In this document: positions 1 through 6,857 of the stretch, one piece after another
How the letters are laid out: every line of letters begins with the position of its first letter
Position numbering within the stretch: position 1 is the first letter of the stretch
Assembly (NCBI GenBank): GCA_964511185.1
Contig: CAZEDU010000159.1
Coordinates: 1-10,067 of the forward strand
Length of the DNA stretch: 10,067 bases
Source of the DNA: CAZEDU01 sp964511185
GTDB taxonomy: Bacteria; Myxococcota; Myxococcia; Myxococcales; Myxococcaceae
Reading direction: 5' to 3'
The notes under the pieces: generated by a model
What the model was told of the DNA's origin: nothing
The model's database searches: none
What the model saw: the letters and a program-made list of their open reading frames with translations, nothing else
Made by a program: the position numbers and the translations under genes

Positions 1-1122
1 GCACTGAGCCACGTCGAAGTCGGGCGCCCCGCCGCGCTGGAAGTACGCGATGGTCGGCAGGCCGTCGGCGTCCACCGCCACCGAGGTGTACAGCCCGACG
101 TCTCCCTTCGCGCCGTCGACCGAGAGCGTGCGCCAGGCACCGCCTTCGCTGCGAATCGCGAGCTTCAGGTCGCCGTTCGTCACGTCGTAGTAGCTGACGT
201 AGGTGGCCTCGGCGCTCGAGGCGATGTCGCTGTAGCGGCCCACGTCGGGGCCCGGGTCGGCGATGCCGCCGCGCGCGCCCGAAGGGCCGTACTTCACCGT
301 GCCGCCGGCGGGCACGCCGTCGACGTACTCGCGGTGAAGCAGCGCGCCGTTGGCGCCGAACGTGTCGACCACCAGGTCGCCGAACTCGCCGTCGTACATC
401 GAGACCAGCGCCTGCGACTGGGTGGGGTTGGCCGCGATGGACGAGAAGCGGCCCAGGTCGGTCGACTTGAGCGGCGGCAGCTCGGCGCAGGCGCACTGCA
501 CCTGGTCGCGCTGGCACGCGTCCCAGATGTTGCGCAGGTCCTTGAAGGTGGCGATGTGGCCGGGAGCGCAGCTCACCGGGCAGCCCTGGCCTTCGTAGCA
601 CTTGTTGCGCGCGTCCGGCACGCAGGCCTTGCCCGCCTCGCACGCGCCGTCGCACGGCAGCTCGGCCACGCAGATGCCCTGAAAGCAGCTCATGTCGTCG
701 GGGCAGGCGCCGTTGGCGTCGCAGGCCTTCGAGCGGCAGCGCGACGAGGGCTTGCCGTTGTCGTCGTACGTCTCGCAGAACTGGCCGGGGCGGCACTCCG
801 AGCCGTCGGTGCAGGCGTCGAACTTGTCCTCCGAGCAGCGCTTCAGGTTCGCGACGCAGGTCTGGCCGGGGCAGCAGTCCTTCTCCGCCTCGCAGGTCCT
901 CGGCGCCCAGACGCAGCACGAGACGCCTTTGTCCTTCTGGTTCACGCAGGCGTAGTGGTCGCCGCAGTCGTCGCTGTTCTGGCAGCCGTTGGCGTTGTCG
1001 GGTTGAAGCTGCGCGACCCCGCTGCAGACCCCGTCGACCGCGCCGAGCTTGTCGTTGCACTTACAGCCGAAGACCGACGTCAGCAGAACCGCAGTGGCAA
1101 GGCCCAAGCTGCGCGTTGACAT
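1..1122 (-). CDS. Cys-rich lipoprotein with propeller-like repeats (partial, C-terminus outside window)
   Basis: The reading frame is open from the ATG whose first base is at 1122 to the window edge, giving 374 residues without a stop. The N-terminus (MSTRSLGLATAVLLTSVFGC) is a lipoprotein signal with the lipidated cysteine at residue 20, so the mature protein should be anchored in an envelope membrane. Residues 20-212 are very Cys-rich, with spaced CxxxxDC, CCPGQTC and CRPGQFC-like motifs that resemble disulfide-knotted modules of secreted proteins. From about residue 222 the sequence changes to repeats beginning D-[LV]-G-x-[FY]-[ST]-x-[IV]-A at residues 222, 293 and 341, with YYD and GDL motifs between them. 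This looks like blades of a beta-propeller. A GGGGTGGG stretch a few bases upstream of the ATG could be the ribosome binding site. It may be co-transcribed with the lipoprotein gene ending at 1224. Precise function is unknown; a surface-exposed binding role is inference. Confidence 0.85.
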   Translation of the reverse strand, partial: MSTRSLGLATAVLLTSVFGCKCNDKLGAVDGVCSGVAQLQPDNANGCQNSDDCGDHYACVNQKDKGVSCCVWAPRTCEAEKDCCPGQTCVANLKRCSEDKFDACTDGSECRPGQFCETYDDNGKPSSRCRSKACDANGACPDDMSCFQGICVAELPCDGACEAGKACVPDARNKCYEGQGCPVSCAPGHIATFKDLRNIWDACQRDQVQCACAELPPLKSTDLGRFSSIAANPTQSQALVSMYDGEFGDLVVDTFGANGALLHREYVDGVPAGGTVKYGPSGARGGIADPGPDVGRYSDIASSAEATYVSYYDVTNGDLKLAIRSEGGAWRTLSVDGAKGDVGLYTSVAVDADGLPTIAYFQRGGAPDFDVAQC

Positions 1123-1162
1123 GAAGCCCACCCCGAACGAGGAGAAGAGGAAAGCGCTCGAT

Positions 1163-1193
1163 ATCCTACCTGGGGACCATCCCCAAAGGGGAC
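1163..1193. repeat. GGGGAC palindromic element in lipoprotein intergenic gap
   Basis: GGGGAC occurs at 1172-1177 and again at 1188-1193, a 16-bp direct spacing. The two copies are joined by the perfect hairpin TCCCC-AAA-GGGGA at 1180-1192, and an alternative stem GGGGA-CCA-TCCCC spans 1172-1184, so two mutually exclusive stem-loops are possible. A T-run at 1202-1207 follows on the plus strand, but no plus-strand gene ends here. On the minus strand TAGGAT (1163-1168) could be a -10 box for the lipoprotein starting at 1122, which would put the palindrome over its -35/spacer. It may be an operator, a structured leader or a REP-like intergenic repeat; the sequence alone does not decide. Confidence 0.45.
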
Positions 1194-1223
1194 TGTCCGC
1201 GTTTTTTCGCAGAGCCCGAAAGG

Positions 1224-1829
1224 TTACGGCCCCGTTTGTCGGATCAGCCGGTGATCCACCTTCGGTGATGGCGCACCGCGGTGAACGGGGTTGCACGCCT
1301 CGTCGATGGACGCGCTGGCTTCGGCGCGCAGCGTCAAGCCCCCGTCGGCGCACGAGAGCACGTCGGTGGCGAACTCGACCGGGCAGGTCTGCCCCGCGGT
1401 GGTGAAGCCCCACGTCTGCGTCACCCCGGTGAAGCCGCCGCTGGTGCGGTGCAGCACGATGAAGGTGCCGCCATCGGCGGTGGCGACGCCCCGGAGGGCA
1501 CCGCCCTCGCTCACAGCGGCACCGCCCTCGCTCACGGGGGCGCCGTTCTCACTCACGGCGGCGCCGCCATCGAGCGGATCATCGGTCGGCGGCTCGAGCG
1601 CCTCCACCTGTCGGAGCACGGTCAGGCTCAGCGTGCCGCCGTCGTCGGTCGCGGCGTAACGAAAGGCGCTGCTCGCCTCGTGGACGTACTCACCGGCCTG
1701 GTTCTCGAGGCACCCCTCGGGGACCCTGGGCCGGACGGGCCGGGCGAGCTCGCCGTTGGGGACGGTGGCAGGAGCGGTGGCGCAGGCGGCGCCGAAGAGC
1801 CAACCGGCGAGGAGGAGGCGTGAGCGCAA
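1224..1829 (-). CDS. Small hypothetical lipoprotein with heptapeptide repeat
   Basis: The product is 201 residues. It begins with a TTG codon giving MRSRLLLAGWLFGAAC, a lipoprotein signal with the lipidated cysteine at residue 16. No ATG or GTG lies in frame near the lipobox, so the TTG start is preferred. AGGG lies about 11 bases upstream as a possible weak ribosome binding site. The mature part has four further cysteines (residues 40, 149, 160, 179), which could form two disulfides. Residues 88-112 are a low-complexity run of [GN]GA[AP]VSE heptads encoded by a 21-bp DNA repeat. The flanking segments (residues 45-80 and 118-175) look like beta-strands of a small domain. I recognise no family. 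It reads away from the PEGA gene and toward the Cys-rich lipoprotein 101 bp downstream, so those two may form one transcript. Confidence 0.75.
   Translation of the reverse strand: MRSRLLLAGWLFGAACATAPATVPNGELARPVRPRVPEGCLENQAGEYVHEASSAFRYAATDDGGTLSLTVLRQVEALEPPTDDPLDGGAAVSENGAPVSEGGAAVSEGGALRGVATADGGTFIVLHRTSGGFTGVTQTWGFTTAGQTCPVEFATDVLSCADGGLTLRAEASASIDEACNPVHRGAPSPKVDHRLIRQTGP
1498..1575. repeat. 21-bp tandem repeat inside lipoprotein gene
   Basis: Three in-phase 21-bp units lie at 1498-1518, 1519-1539 and 1540-1560, with a decaying fourth from 1561. The first two differ at only a few positions; the third is more diverged. On the coding (minus) strand each unit encodes a heptapeptide of the form GGAAVSE. 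Because the unit is a multiple of three, copy-number change would lengthen or shorten the protein without a frameshift. Confidence 0.8.
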
Positions 1830-1864
1830 AGTGCGAAAAACCCTAGCCCAAAACCGCGGCTGGT

Positions 1865-1893
1865 TTGACCGACCAAGTTCAACTCTCTAACCT
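1865..1893 (+). promoter_or_regulatory. Candidate sigma70-type promoter, leaderless start of PEGA gene
   Basis: TTGACC (1865-1870, five of six matches to the -35 consensus) and TAACCT (1888-1893, of the TANNNT type) are 17 bp apart. The ATG follows only 6 bases after the -10 box, so transcription would start at or next to the start codon. No Shine-Dalgarno sequence precedes the ATG, which agrees with a leaderless mRNA. This is prediction from sequence only. Confidence 0.45.
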
Positions 1894-1899
1894 TTCGAT

Positions 1900-2778
1900 A
1901 TGTCTCTGTCGCGTGCGCTGCGGATCGCCCTGGCCTGCGGGCTGGTTTCGGGCGTCGCGCACGCGCAAGACGACGACCTGCTGGCGCCGCTGGTGCCGCC
2001 GTCCAAGACCAAACCGAAGGCCAAGCCCAAGCCGAAGCCCAAGGTGAAGCAGACCAAGAAGCCTCAGAAGGGCCCCGACCTGGTGGTGCCGCTCGAGCCC
2101 GCGAAGACCGAGCTGGTCCTGAAGCTGGGCGCCGGCACGAAGGGCGCGCGGTTCTACTTGGACGGCGAGGAGCTCTCGTCCAAAGGCAGCATCGAGGTCG
2201 AGCCAGGGGAGCACACGGTGACGGCGCGCCGGCTCGGCTTCGCCGACTTCTCGCGCACCCTCACCGTGCGGGAGGGCAGGTCGGTCGAGCTGCCGGTCGC
2301 GCTCGAGCCGGTGGCGGCGGTGGTGCGCGTCGGCGACGAGCAGCCCGGCGTGGAGGTGCGCTGGGAGGGGAGGGTGGTGGGCATCGCCCCGATGGACGAC
2401 CTGCTCCTGCCGCCGGGGACGCACGAGCTCACGCTGTCGCAGAGCGGCCACCAGACGCAGGTGCTGACGCTCACGGTGAAGGCCGGTAAGGAGTACGCGC
2501 TGCCCAGCACGCTGCCCAGAGCGCACCTGGCGTCCGACCGCCCGGAGCGCGCCGAGCTGAGCCCCGCGCTCGAGCTGGAAGACCCCGGGCCGTTCGGCGT
2601 GAGCGCGCGCGAGGCGTCCACGCCGCTGTTGTCGCGCTGGTACGTCTGGGCGGGCGCGGCCGCGGTGATCGCCGGCGCCACGATTACGACCGTGGTGCTC
2701 ACCTCGCAGCCGGCGAAGTTCTGGGGCCGCGACCCCAAGTACGACGCCTGCCTGAACTGCCCAGCCGCCGGCCGCTGA
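1900..2778 (+). CDS. PEGA-domain envelope protein with C-terminal membrane segment
   Basis: The product is 292 residues. Residues 1-22 form a Sec signal peptide with likely cleavage after AHA. Residues 36-58 are a Lys/Pro repeat (KPKAKPKPKPK type) that would make a stiff, basic spacer. Two PEGA-like beta modules follow, at about 83-135 and 150-197. Each has the pattern: short extended strand, x-x-G-[ER] turn, then EPGEHTVTARRLGF or PPGTHELTLSQSGH, then a second strand pair. Residues 247-268 (YVWAGAAAVIAGATITTVVLTS) are a membrane helix, leaving a 24-residue tail with a CLNC motif (Cys284, Cys287). PEGA domains are thought to act as surface or peptidoglycan-facing modules, but this protein's partner is unknown. 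The gene ends 3 bp from the convergent ftsY stop. The first PEGA module is the clearer of the two. Confidence 0.85.
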   Translation: MSLSRALRIALACGLVSGVAHAQDDDLLAPLVPPSKTKPKAKPKPKPKVKQTKKPQKGPDLVVPLEPAKTELVLKLGAGTKGARFYLDGEELSSKGSIEVEPGEHTVTARRLGFADFSRTLTVREGRSVELPVALEPVAAVVRVGDEQPGVEVRWEGRVVGIAPMDDLLLPPGTHELTLSQSGHQTQVLTLTVKAGKEYALPSTLPRAHLASDRPERAELSPALELEDPGPFGVSAREASTPLLSRWYVWAGAAAVIAGATITTVVLTSQPAKFWGRDPKYDACLNCPAAGR

Positions 2779-2781
2779 CCT

Positions 2782-4269
2782 TCACGCCTCGAACAGCGCC
2801 GAGACGAACTCCTTCGGCTCGAACGGGCGCAGGTCCGACACCTTCTCGCCGATGCCCACCCAGGCCACGGGGATCTTCAGCTCGTCGCTGATGCCGATGA
2901 TCACGCCGCCCTTCGCGGTGCCGTCGAGCTTGGTGAGCGCGATGGCGGTCACGCCGACCGCGTCGTGGAACTGCTTGGCCTGGGCGATGGCGTTCTGACC
3001 GTTGGTGGAGTCGACGACGAGCAGCACCTCGTGCGGCGCGCCGGGCATCGCCTTGCCGATGACGCGCTTCACCTTCTTGAGCTCCTCCATCAGCGGCGCG
3101 GCGGTGTGCAGCCGGCCGGCGGTGTCGGCGATCACCACGTCGGCGTTCGAGGCTTGGGCGCGCTTGATGGCGTCGAACACCACCGCCGCCGGGTCGGCGT
3201 CTTCCTTGCCCTTGACCAGCTCGGCGCCGGCGCGCTCGGCCCACACGTCGAGCTGCTCGGTGGCCGCGGCGCGGAAGGTGTCGCCGGCGGCCAGCACCAC
3301 CTTGCGGCCGCTCGCCGTCACCTGCGCGGCGAGCTTGCCGATGGTGGTCGTCTTCCCCGAGCCGTTGACGCCCACCACCATGATGACGTGCGGCTTCTCG
3401 CCGTTCGTCCGGAGCACGTGGGGCGCGGGCAGATCGACGATGCGCTCGACCTCCTGCCGGATCACCGCTCGCAGCTGGTCGGAGCCCTTGGCGCGCGCGC
3501 GGGCCAGGTCGACCAGGTGCTGCGCGGTCCGCACGCCGATGTCGGCGGTGAAGAGCACCTCCTCGAGCTCGGCGAGCACCGACTCGTCGATCGGCTTTTC
3601 GCCGCCGAACATCTGGTTGAGGCGCGCCATGAAGCCCTGGGTGCGGGTCTTGGCGAGCCCTTGCGCGAGCGTCTTGCCCGCCTCGGCCTGCGCGCGCCGG
3701 GCCTCCTCGAGCGCTGCTTGGCGCTGGCGTTCCTCCGCCTCGGCGCGGGCGCGGGCCTCCTGCTCGGCCTTCAACCGCGCCGTCTCGAGGGCCTCGCGCT
3801 TGAGCCGCTCCTTCTCTTCGGCCTCGGCCTCCTTGCGCGCGCGGTACTCGGCCTTCTTCGCCTCCTCCGCCTTGTCTTTGAGCGCCTTCGCCTCTGCCTC
3901 GAGCCGGGCGCGCTCGGCGGCGTCCTCGGCGCGCTTGGCCTCTTCGGCGCGGGCGCGCCGCTCCGCTTGCAGCGCTTCGGCTTCGGCGTGGGCGCTCGCC
4001 GCCTCCTCGCGCTTCTTCGCCTCCAGCTCGGACGGCGCGAGCTCGACCTTCAGCTCCGGCTGCTCGGCCGGGAGCTCGGGGGTCGGCTTCTCCGCGGGCG
4101 GGGCGGGCTTGCGGCGGAGGAGCAAGACCACGACCACCAACGCGACGAGCAGCGCGGCCGCGATGGCGAGGAGCGCCGGCAGCCCCAGGCCGAAGGGGAG
4201 CGAGGGCTCGGGTGCGGGCGGCACCGGAGCTTGGACCAAAAGCGAGAAGAGCGCGTTCCAGGACGACAT
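2782..4269 (-). CDS. ftsY: Signal recognition particle receptor FtsY
   Basis: FtsY is the membrane-associated SRP GTPase receptor that delivers ribosome-nascent chain complexes to the Sec translocon. The product is 495 residues. Residues 26-52 form a hydrophobic helix followed by RRK, an N-terminal membrane anchor. Residues 80-200 are an unusually long, highly charged Ala/Glu/Arg/Lys coiled coil. The NG domain starts near residue 212 (MARLNQMFGG). The SRP-GTPase motifs are all intact: G1 GVNGSGKTT at 300-308, the DTFRAAA element at 330-336, G3 DTAGR at 382-386, G4 TKLD at 446-449, and the closing G-I-G-E-K-V-S-D-L at 472-480. The protein ends just after the family's typical FV-x-A-L-F-E. The ATG start gives the membrane segment; no strong Shine-Dalgarno is visible. 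It shares a 74-bp divergent gap with the lipoprotein gene at 4344. Confidence 0.97.
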   Translation of the reverse strand: MSSWNALFSLLVQAPVPPAPEPSLPFGLGLPALLAIAAALLVALVVVVLLLRRKPAPPAEKPTPELPAEQPELKVELAPSELEAKKREEAASAHAEAEALQAERRARAEEAKRAEDAAERARLEAEAKALKDKAEEAKKAEYRARKEAEAEEKERLKREALETARLKAEQEARARAEAEERQRQAALEEARRAQAEAGKTLAQGLAKTRTQGFMARLNQMFGGEKPIDESVLAELEEVLFTADIGVRTAQHLVDLARARAKGSDQLRAVIRQEVERIVDLPAPHVLRTNGEKPHVIMVVGVNGSGKTTTIGKLAAQVTASGRKVVLAAGDTFRAAATEQLDVWAERAGAELVKGKEDADPAAVVFDAIKRAQASNADVVIADTAGRLHTAAPLMEELKKVKRVIGKAMPGAPHEVLLVVDSTNGQNAIAQAKQFHDAVGVTAIALTKLDGTAKGGVIIGISDELKIPVAWVGIGEKVSDLRPFEPKEFVSALFEA

Positions 4270-4307
4270 GGCGGCACCGCATACCTCAAGAGAGAACGTT
4301 CCGCCTA

Positions 4308-4336
4308 TTGCTGCGGTTCGGCGCGTTCTGTAAACC
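4308..4336 (+). promoter_or_regulatory. Candidate promoter in ftsY/lipoprotein divergent gap
   Basis: TTGCTG (4308-4313) and TAAACC (4331-4336) are 17 bp apart. The lipoprotein ATG lies 7 bases after the -10 element and no Shine-Dalgarno is present, so a very short or absent leader is suggested. The -10 match is weak because the conserved final T is missing. Confidence 0.3.
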
Positions 4337-4343
4337 GCCGCCC

Positions 4344-4895
4344 ATGCGACGCGTATGGGGCTGTCTGATTTTGGTCTTGCTCGGCGGATGCATCGTCGAG
4401 GCGCCCGGCGGCGAGCGCGCCGCGGCCGCCGGTCGCGCCAAGGCGGTGGTGAAAGACGTCCCGCCGCTCAACGTGAACAACGGCGCGAACCTGGGCGACA
4501 AGGTGCAGATCGTGGGCGCGCAGATCGTGCCGGGCCGCGGCGTGCCGGGCGAGCGGGTGAAGATGACGCTCTTCTTCAAGGTGCTCGACGCGCTGGAGAC
4601 CGACTACCAGGTGTTCGTGCACCTGGACGACGTCGACGGGCGCGGCGAGCGGCTCAACGCGGACCACCCGCCGGCCGGGGGCGCTTACCCGACCTCGCAG
4701 TGGAAGAAGGGCGAGACGGTGAAGGACGAGTTCACCATCGCCATTCCGTCGGGCGCGGCGGGGCGCGGCTACAACCTCTTCGTCGGCCTCTGGGACAGAC
4801 AGACCGACGCGCGGCTCCTCTTGAAGAACCCCGATGCGGTGCGCAGCGACGGGAACAACCGCGTGTTGATCGCCCAGCTGCCGATCGCGCAGTAG
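4344..4895 (+). CDS. Lipoprotein with predicted beta-sandwich domain
   Basis: The product is 183 residues from the ATG at 4344. The frame stays open further upstream, but only this start places a proper lipoprotein signal at the N-terminus (MRRVWGCLILVLLGGC, lipidated Cys16). After an Ala/Gly-rich linker, residues 52-183 read as alternating strands: V-x-I-V-G-A-x-I-V-P, then KMTLFFKVLDALETDYQVFV, HLDD, GGAYPTSQWKKGE, and GYNLFVGLWDRQTDARL. The combination of Y-x-V-F-V-H-L, YPTSxWxxGE and a late GLWDxxT resembles a beta-sandwich module that I recall at the C-terminus of some bacterial membrane glycosyltransferase-like proteins. Here it stands alone on a lipid anchor. Function is unknown; envelope localisation is well supported. 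It is divergent from ftsY and 40 bp upstream of the dehydrogenase. Confidence 0.85.
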   Translation: MRRVWGCLILVLLGGCIVEAPGGERAAAAGRAKAVVKDVPPLNVNNGANLGDKVQIVGAQIVPGRGVPGERVKMTLFFKVLDALETDYQVFVHLDDVDGRGERLNADHPPAGGAYPTSQWKKGETVKDEFTIAIPSGAAGRGYNLFVGLWDRQTDARLLLKNPDAVRSDGNNRVLIAQLPIAQ

Positions 4896-4922
4896 AGGCG
4901 CTCGGGTGGCGCATCGTCGGTC

Positions 4923-4928
4923 TATGGT
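4923..4928 (+). promoter_or_regulatory. Candidate -10 box 7 bases before dehydrogenase ATG
   Basis: TATGGT matches four of six positions of the -10 consensus and stands exactly 7 bases before the ATG at 4936. No convincing -35 box was found. The spacing repeats that seen before the PEGA gene and the gene at 8602, which supports 4936 as the real start and hints at a leaderless transcript. Confidence 0.3.
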
Positions 4929-4935
4929 GCCACGG

Positions 4936-5919
4936 ATGAGAGCGATGACCTTGCCCGTCTACGGCGCCGCGGCGCTCGCCCTGCGCGACGTCGAGGCGCC
5001 CGTTCTTGGCGACGACGACGTCCTCGTCGACGTCGTCGCTGCGTCGATCAACGCCGCCGACTGGCACATCATCCGCGGTAGGCCGTTCCCGGTCCGCTTC
5101 GCCGTCGGCCTGCGCAAGCCGAAGCTCGTCGCGCCCGGCGCGGACGTCGCCGGCCGTGTCCGCGCCGTCGGCGCCCGCGTCACCGCGCTCTCGGTCGGAG
5201 ACGAGGTCTTCGCCGATCTCTCGAGCAACGGCTTCGGCGCGTTCGCAGAGCAGGTCCGCGCGCCGGCCCGTGTGTGGGTCAAGAAGCCCGCGTGTTTGTC
5301 TTTCGCCGAGGCCGCCGCCGTGCCGATGGCCGGCATGACGGCGCTCAAAGGACTGCGCGACGTGGCGGCGATCCGCGCGGGGGAGCGGGTTCTCGTCGTG
5401 GGCGCCGCGGGGGGCGTCGGTTCGTTCGCCGTGCAGATCGCCCGCGCGCTCGGCGCCGAGGTCACGGCCGCGTGCCGCAACGACAAGGCCGACGTCGTCT
5501 CGGCCCTCGGCGTCGTCGACGTCATCGACACCGGCTCTCTCGACGACACCGTCGCTCGCGGCGCGCTCGACGCCCGCTTCGACGTCGTCTTCGACTGCGC
5601 CGCGTACAGGAGCGCGTTTGCGTTTCGGCGCGTCCTGCGGCGCGGCGGCCGCCTCGTCCTCGTCGGGGGCGGGATGACGCCTCTCCTGCAGGTGGCCTTC
5701 TTGGGTCCGCTCGTCGGGCTCGCGACCGGGCGTCGGTATCAGACCTTCATTCAAACGGCCGACGCGGCGCTCCTCGCGGACGTCGTCGCGCTCATCGAAG
5801 AGAAGAACGTGCGGCCCGTCATCGACCGCGCTTTCCCGCTCGCCGAGCTGCCCGCGGCGCTGCACCACGTCGAAGCGCGCCACACGCGGGGCAAGGTCGT
5901 CATCGCCGTCGCGGATTGA
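4936..5919 (+). CDS. Zinc-independent MDR oxidoreductase (quinone oxidoreductase-type)
   Basis: The product is 327 residues and belongs to the NAD(P)-dependent medium-chain dehydrogenase/reductase superfamily. The N-terminal GroES-like domain has the usual NAADW (39-43), the GADVAGRV turn (from residue 68) and GDEVFA. The Rossmann domain carries VLVVGAAGGVGSFAVQIA, with the AAGGVG nucleotide loop at 157-162. No catalytic or structural zinc cysteine cluster is present, so it should act on quinones, enones or similar carbonyls, not as a zinc alcohol dehydrogenase. The protein ends in the typical HVEARHTRGKVVI segment. The frame is open back to a GTG at 4906, but MRAMTLPVYG at 4936 matches the family's common start (MKA-type). 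Valine codons are 39 GTC to 7 GTG by hand count, the reverse of the preceding gene, suggesting separate origin. Substrate is unknown. Confidence 0.93.
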   Translation: MRAMTLPVYGAAALALRDVEAPVLGDDDVLVDVVAASINAADWHIIRGRPFPVRFAVGLRKPKLVAPGADVAGRVRAVGARVTALSVGDEVFADLSSNGFGAFAEQVRAPARVWVKKPACLSFAEAAAVPMAGMTALKGLRDVAAIRAGERVLVVGAAGGVGSFAVQIARALGAEVTAACRNDKADVVSALGVVDVIDTGSLDDTVARGALDARFDVVFDCAAYRSAFAFRRVLRRGGRLVLVGGGMTPLLQVAFLGPLVGLATGRRYQTFIQTADAALLADVVALIEEKNVRPVIDRAFPLAELPAALHHVEARHTRGKVVIAVAD

Positions 5920-6059
5920 CGTCGCGCCGCGGTTGTCGCCGCTCTCAAGGGCCCATCGCGCGGAGGCGTTTCAACGCCGCCGGTCGGCGATGGAGGCTTT
6001 GTGGCGGCGCTGAGGGTGATGTGCTGTGCTCCGGTCATCCCGACCGATTCCCGAGAAGA

Positions 6060-6857
6060 ATGACACCTCTGCCCGTTCTCATCTGCGCCCTCACCGTGGC
6101 CGCGAGCGCGCCTGTCCAGAAGCTCGCGATGCCCAGGCTGACGGCCCTGAACCTGGACGACAAGACGGCGAGCTTCTACGCGGAGCACCTGGCCCAGCAG
6201 CTGTCGCAACGCGGCCTGTCGGTGGTGACCGCCAAGGACCTCGAGACGTTGCTCGGCATCGAGCGGCAGAAAGAGCTCTTGGGGTGCGCGGCGGACTCCT
6301 CGAGCTGCAGCGCCGAGCTGGCCAACGCGCTCGGCGTCGACGGCGTGGTGGTGGCCGACCTGGCGAAGCTCGGCACGACGTACCAGCTCAACGTGAAGGT
6401 GCTCTCCGCCATCGACGGCCGGCGGCTCGCGTCGAGCTCGGCCCGGGTCGGATCGGAAGAGATGCTGCTGCCGCAGCTCGACGCGACGGCGAAGGAGATC
6501 GCCCAGCAGCTTGGCGGCCGCGGCCAGGAGGGCTCGCTGCTCAAGCCAGTGGCGTGGGGAACGGTCGGGCTCGGGGCCGTCCTGGCCGCCACCGGGACGG
6601 CCCTGCTCTTCAACGCGAAGGCGCGACACGACGCGCTGACCTCTCCGACCGAATCGCCCACCGATGCGCCGACGGCCAGCCGGCTGGCGTCAGAGGGGCA
6701 GACGTTTCAGACCTTCGGCATCGCCGGGGTCGCGGTGGGCGTGGCCGCGGTGGCGGGCGGCACGGCGGCGCTGCTCCTGTCCGGCTCGAAGGCGCAGGTC
6801 GCGTTCGTGCCTCAACCCGGCGGCATGGCGGTCGGCATCGCGGGAGCGTTTCCATGA
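6060..6857 (+). CDS. CsgG/TolB_N-like envelope protein, cassette copy A
   Basis: The product is 265 residues. Residues 1-17 form a short signal-like segment (likely cleavage after ASA), although it lacks the usual positive N-region. Residues 20-152 resemble the alpha/beta fold of CsgG, FlgO and TolB_N-type proteins: a first strand (KLAMPRL), a helix holding FYAEHLAQQL, RGLSVVTAKDLETLLG, the core ERQKELLGC (68-76), a second cysteine at 83, then ELANALGVDGVVVADL and NVKVLSAIDGRRLASS. The Cys pair, seven residues apart, is conserved in the paralogue at 8602 and could be a disulfide. Two Gly/Ala-rich hydrophobic segments (166-186 and 216-241) flank a polar loop, and the chain ends in Phe-Pro after a strand-like VAFVPQPGGMAVGIAG. 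AGAAGA lies immediately before the ATG. Its stop overlaps the next gene's start by 4 bp. No biochemical role can be assigned. Confidence 0.85.
   Translation: MTPLPVLICALTVAASAPVQKLAMPRLTALNLDDKTASFYAEHLAQQLSQRGLSVVTAKDLETLLGIERQKELLGCAADSSSCSAELANALGVDGVVVADLAKLGTTYQLNVKVLSAIDGRRLASSSARVGSEEMLLPQLDATAKEIAQQLGGRGQEGSLLKPVAWGTVGLGAVLAATGTALLFNAKARHDALTSPTESPTDAPTASRLASEGQTFQTFGIAGVAVGVAAVAGGTAALLLSGSKAQVAFVPQPGGMAVGIAGAFP

Noticed and set aside
334..1119. Plus-strand 261-residue frame at the left end
   Set aside because: It is antisense to the Cys-rich lipoprotein, which has a lipobox and regular repeats; the plus frame is Ala/Val/Arg low-complexity.
1997..2060. AAGCCSAAG repeats in the PEGA gene as a possible DNA repeat array
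   Set aside because: They only encode the Lys/Pro linker in a GC-rich gene and vary in unit, so they are treated as protein low complexity.
2699..4282. Minus-strand 527-residue frame overlapping ftsY
   Set aside because: It is an Arg/Gly/Ala-rich frameshifted shadow of ftsY and extends through the ftsY stop into the PEGA gene.
2965..4368. Long plus-strand open frames opposite ftsY (467 and 443 residues)
   Set aside because: They are Leu/Arg/Ala or Ser/Ala-rich with no recognisable domain and lie entirely antisense to intact FtsY motifs. High GC content produces such open frames.
4906..4935. GTG start at 4906 for the dehydrogenase
   Set aside because: It adds MAHRRSMVPR, which has no match to the usual family start, and the -10-like box would then lie inside the gene.
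4732..5883. Minus-strand 383-residue frame opposite the dehydrogenase
   Set aside because: It is longer than the dehydrogenase but Arg/Asp-rich and without domains, while the plus strand carries a complete MDR fold with an AAGGVG loop.
5274..6059. Upstream extension of the cassette A protein to 5274
   Set aside because: The added part is an Arg-rich frameshifted reading of the dehydrogenase. The ATG at 6060 gives a signal-like start and matches the paralogue.
5920..6059. Hairpins in the gap after the dehydrogenase (GGCGTT-TC-AACGCC at 5965-5978; CGCCGCC/GGCGGCG at 5975-6009)
   Set aside because: Neither is followed by a T-run, one has a 2-base loop and the other a long loop. At this GC content such stems are expected by chance. 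No promoter was recognised in the gap either.
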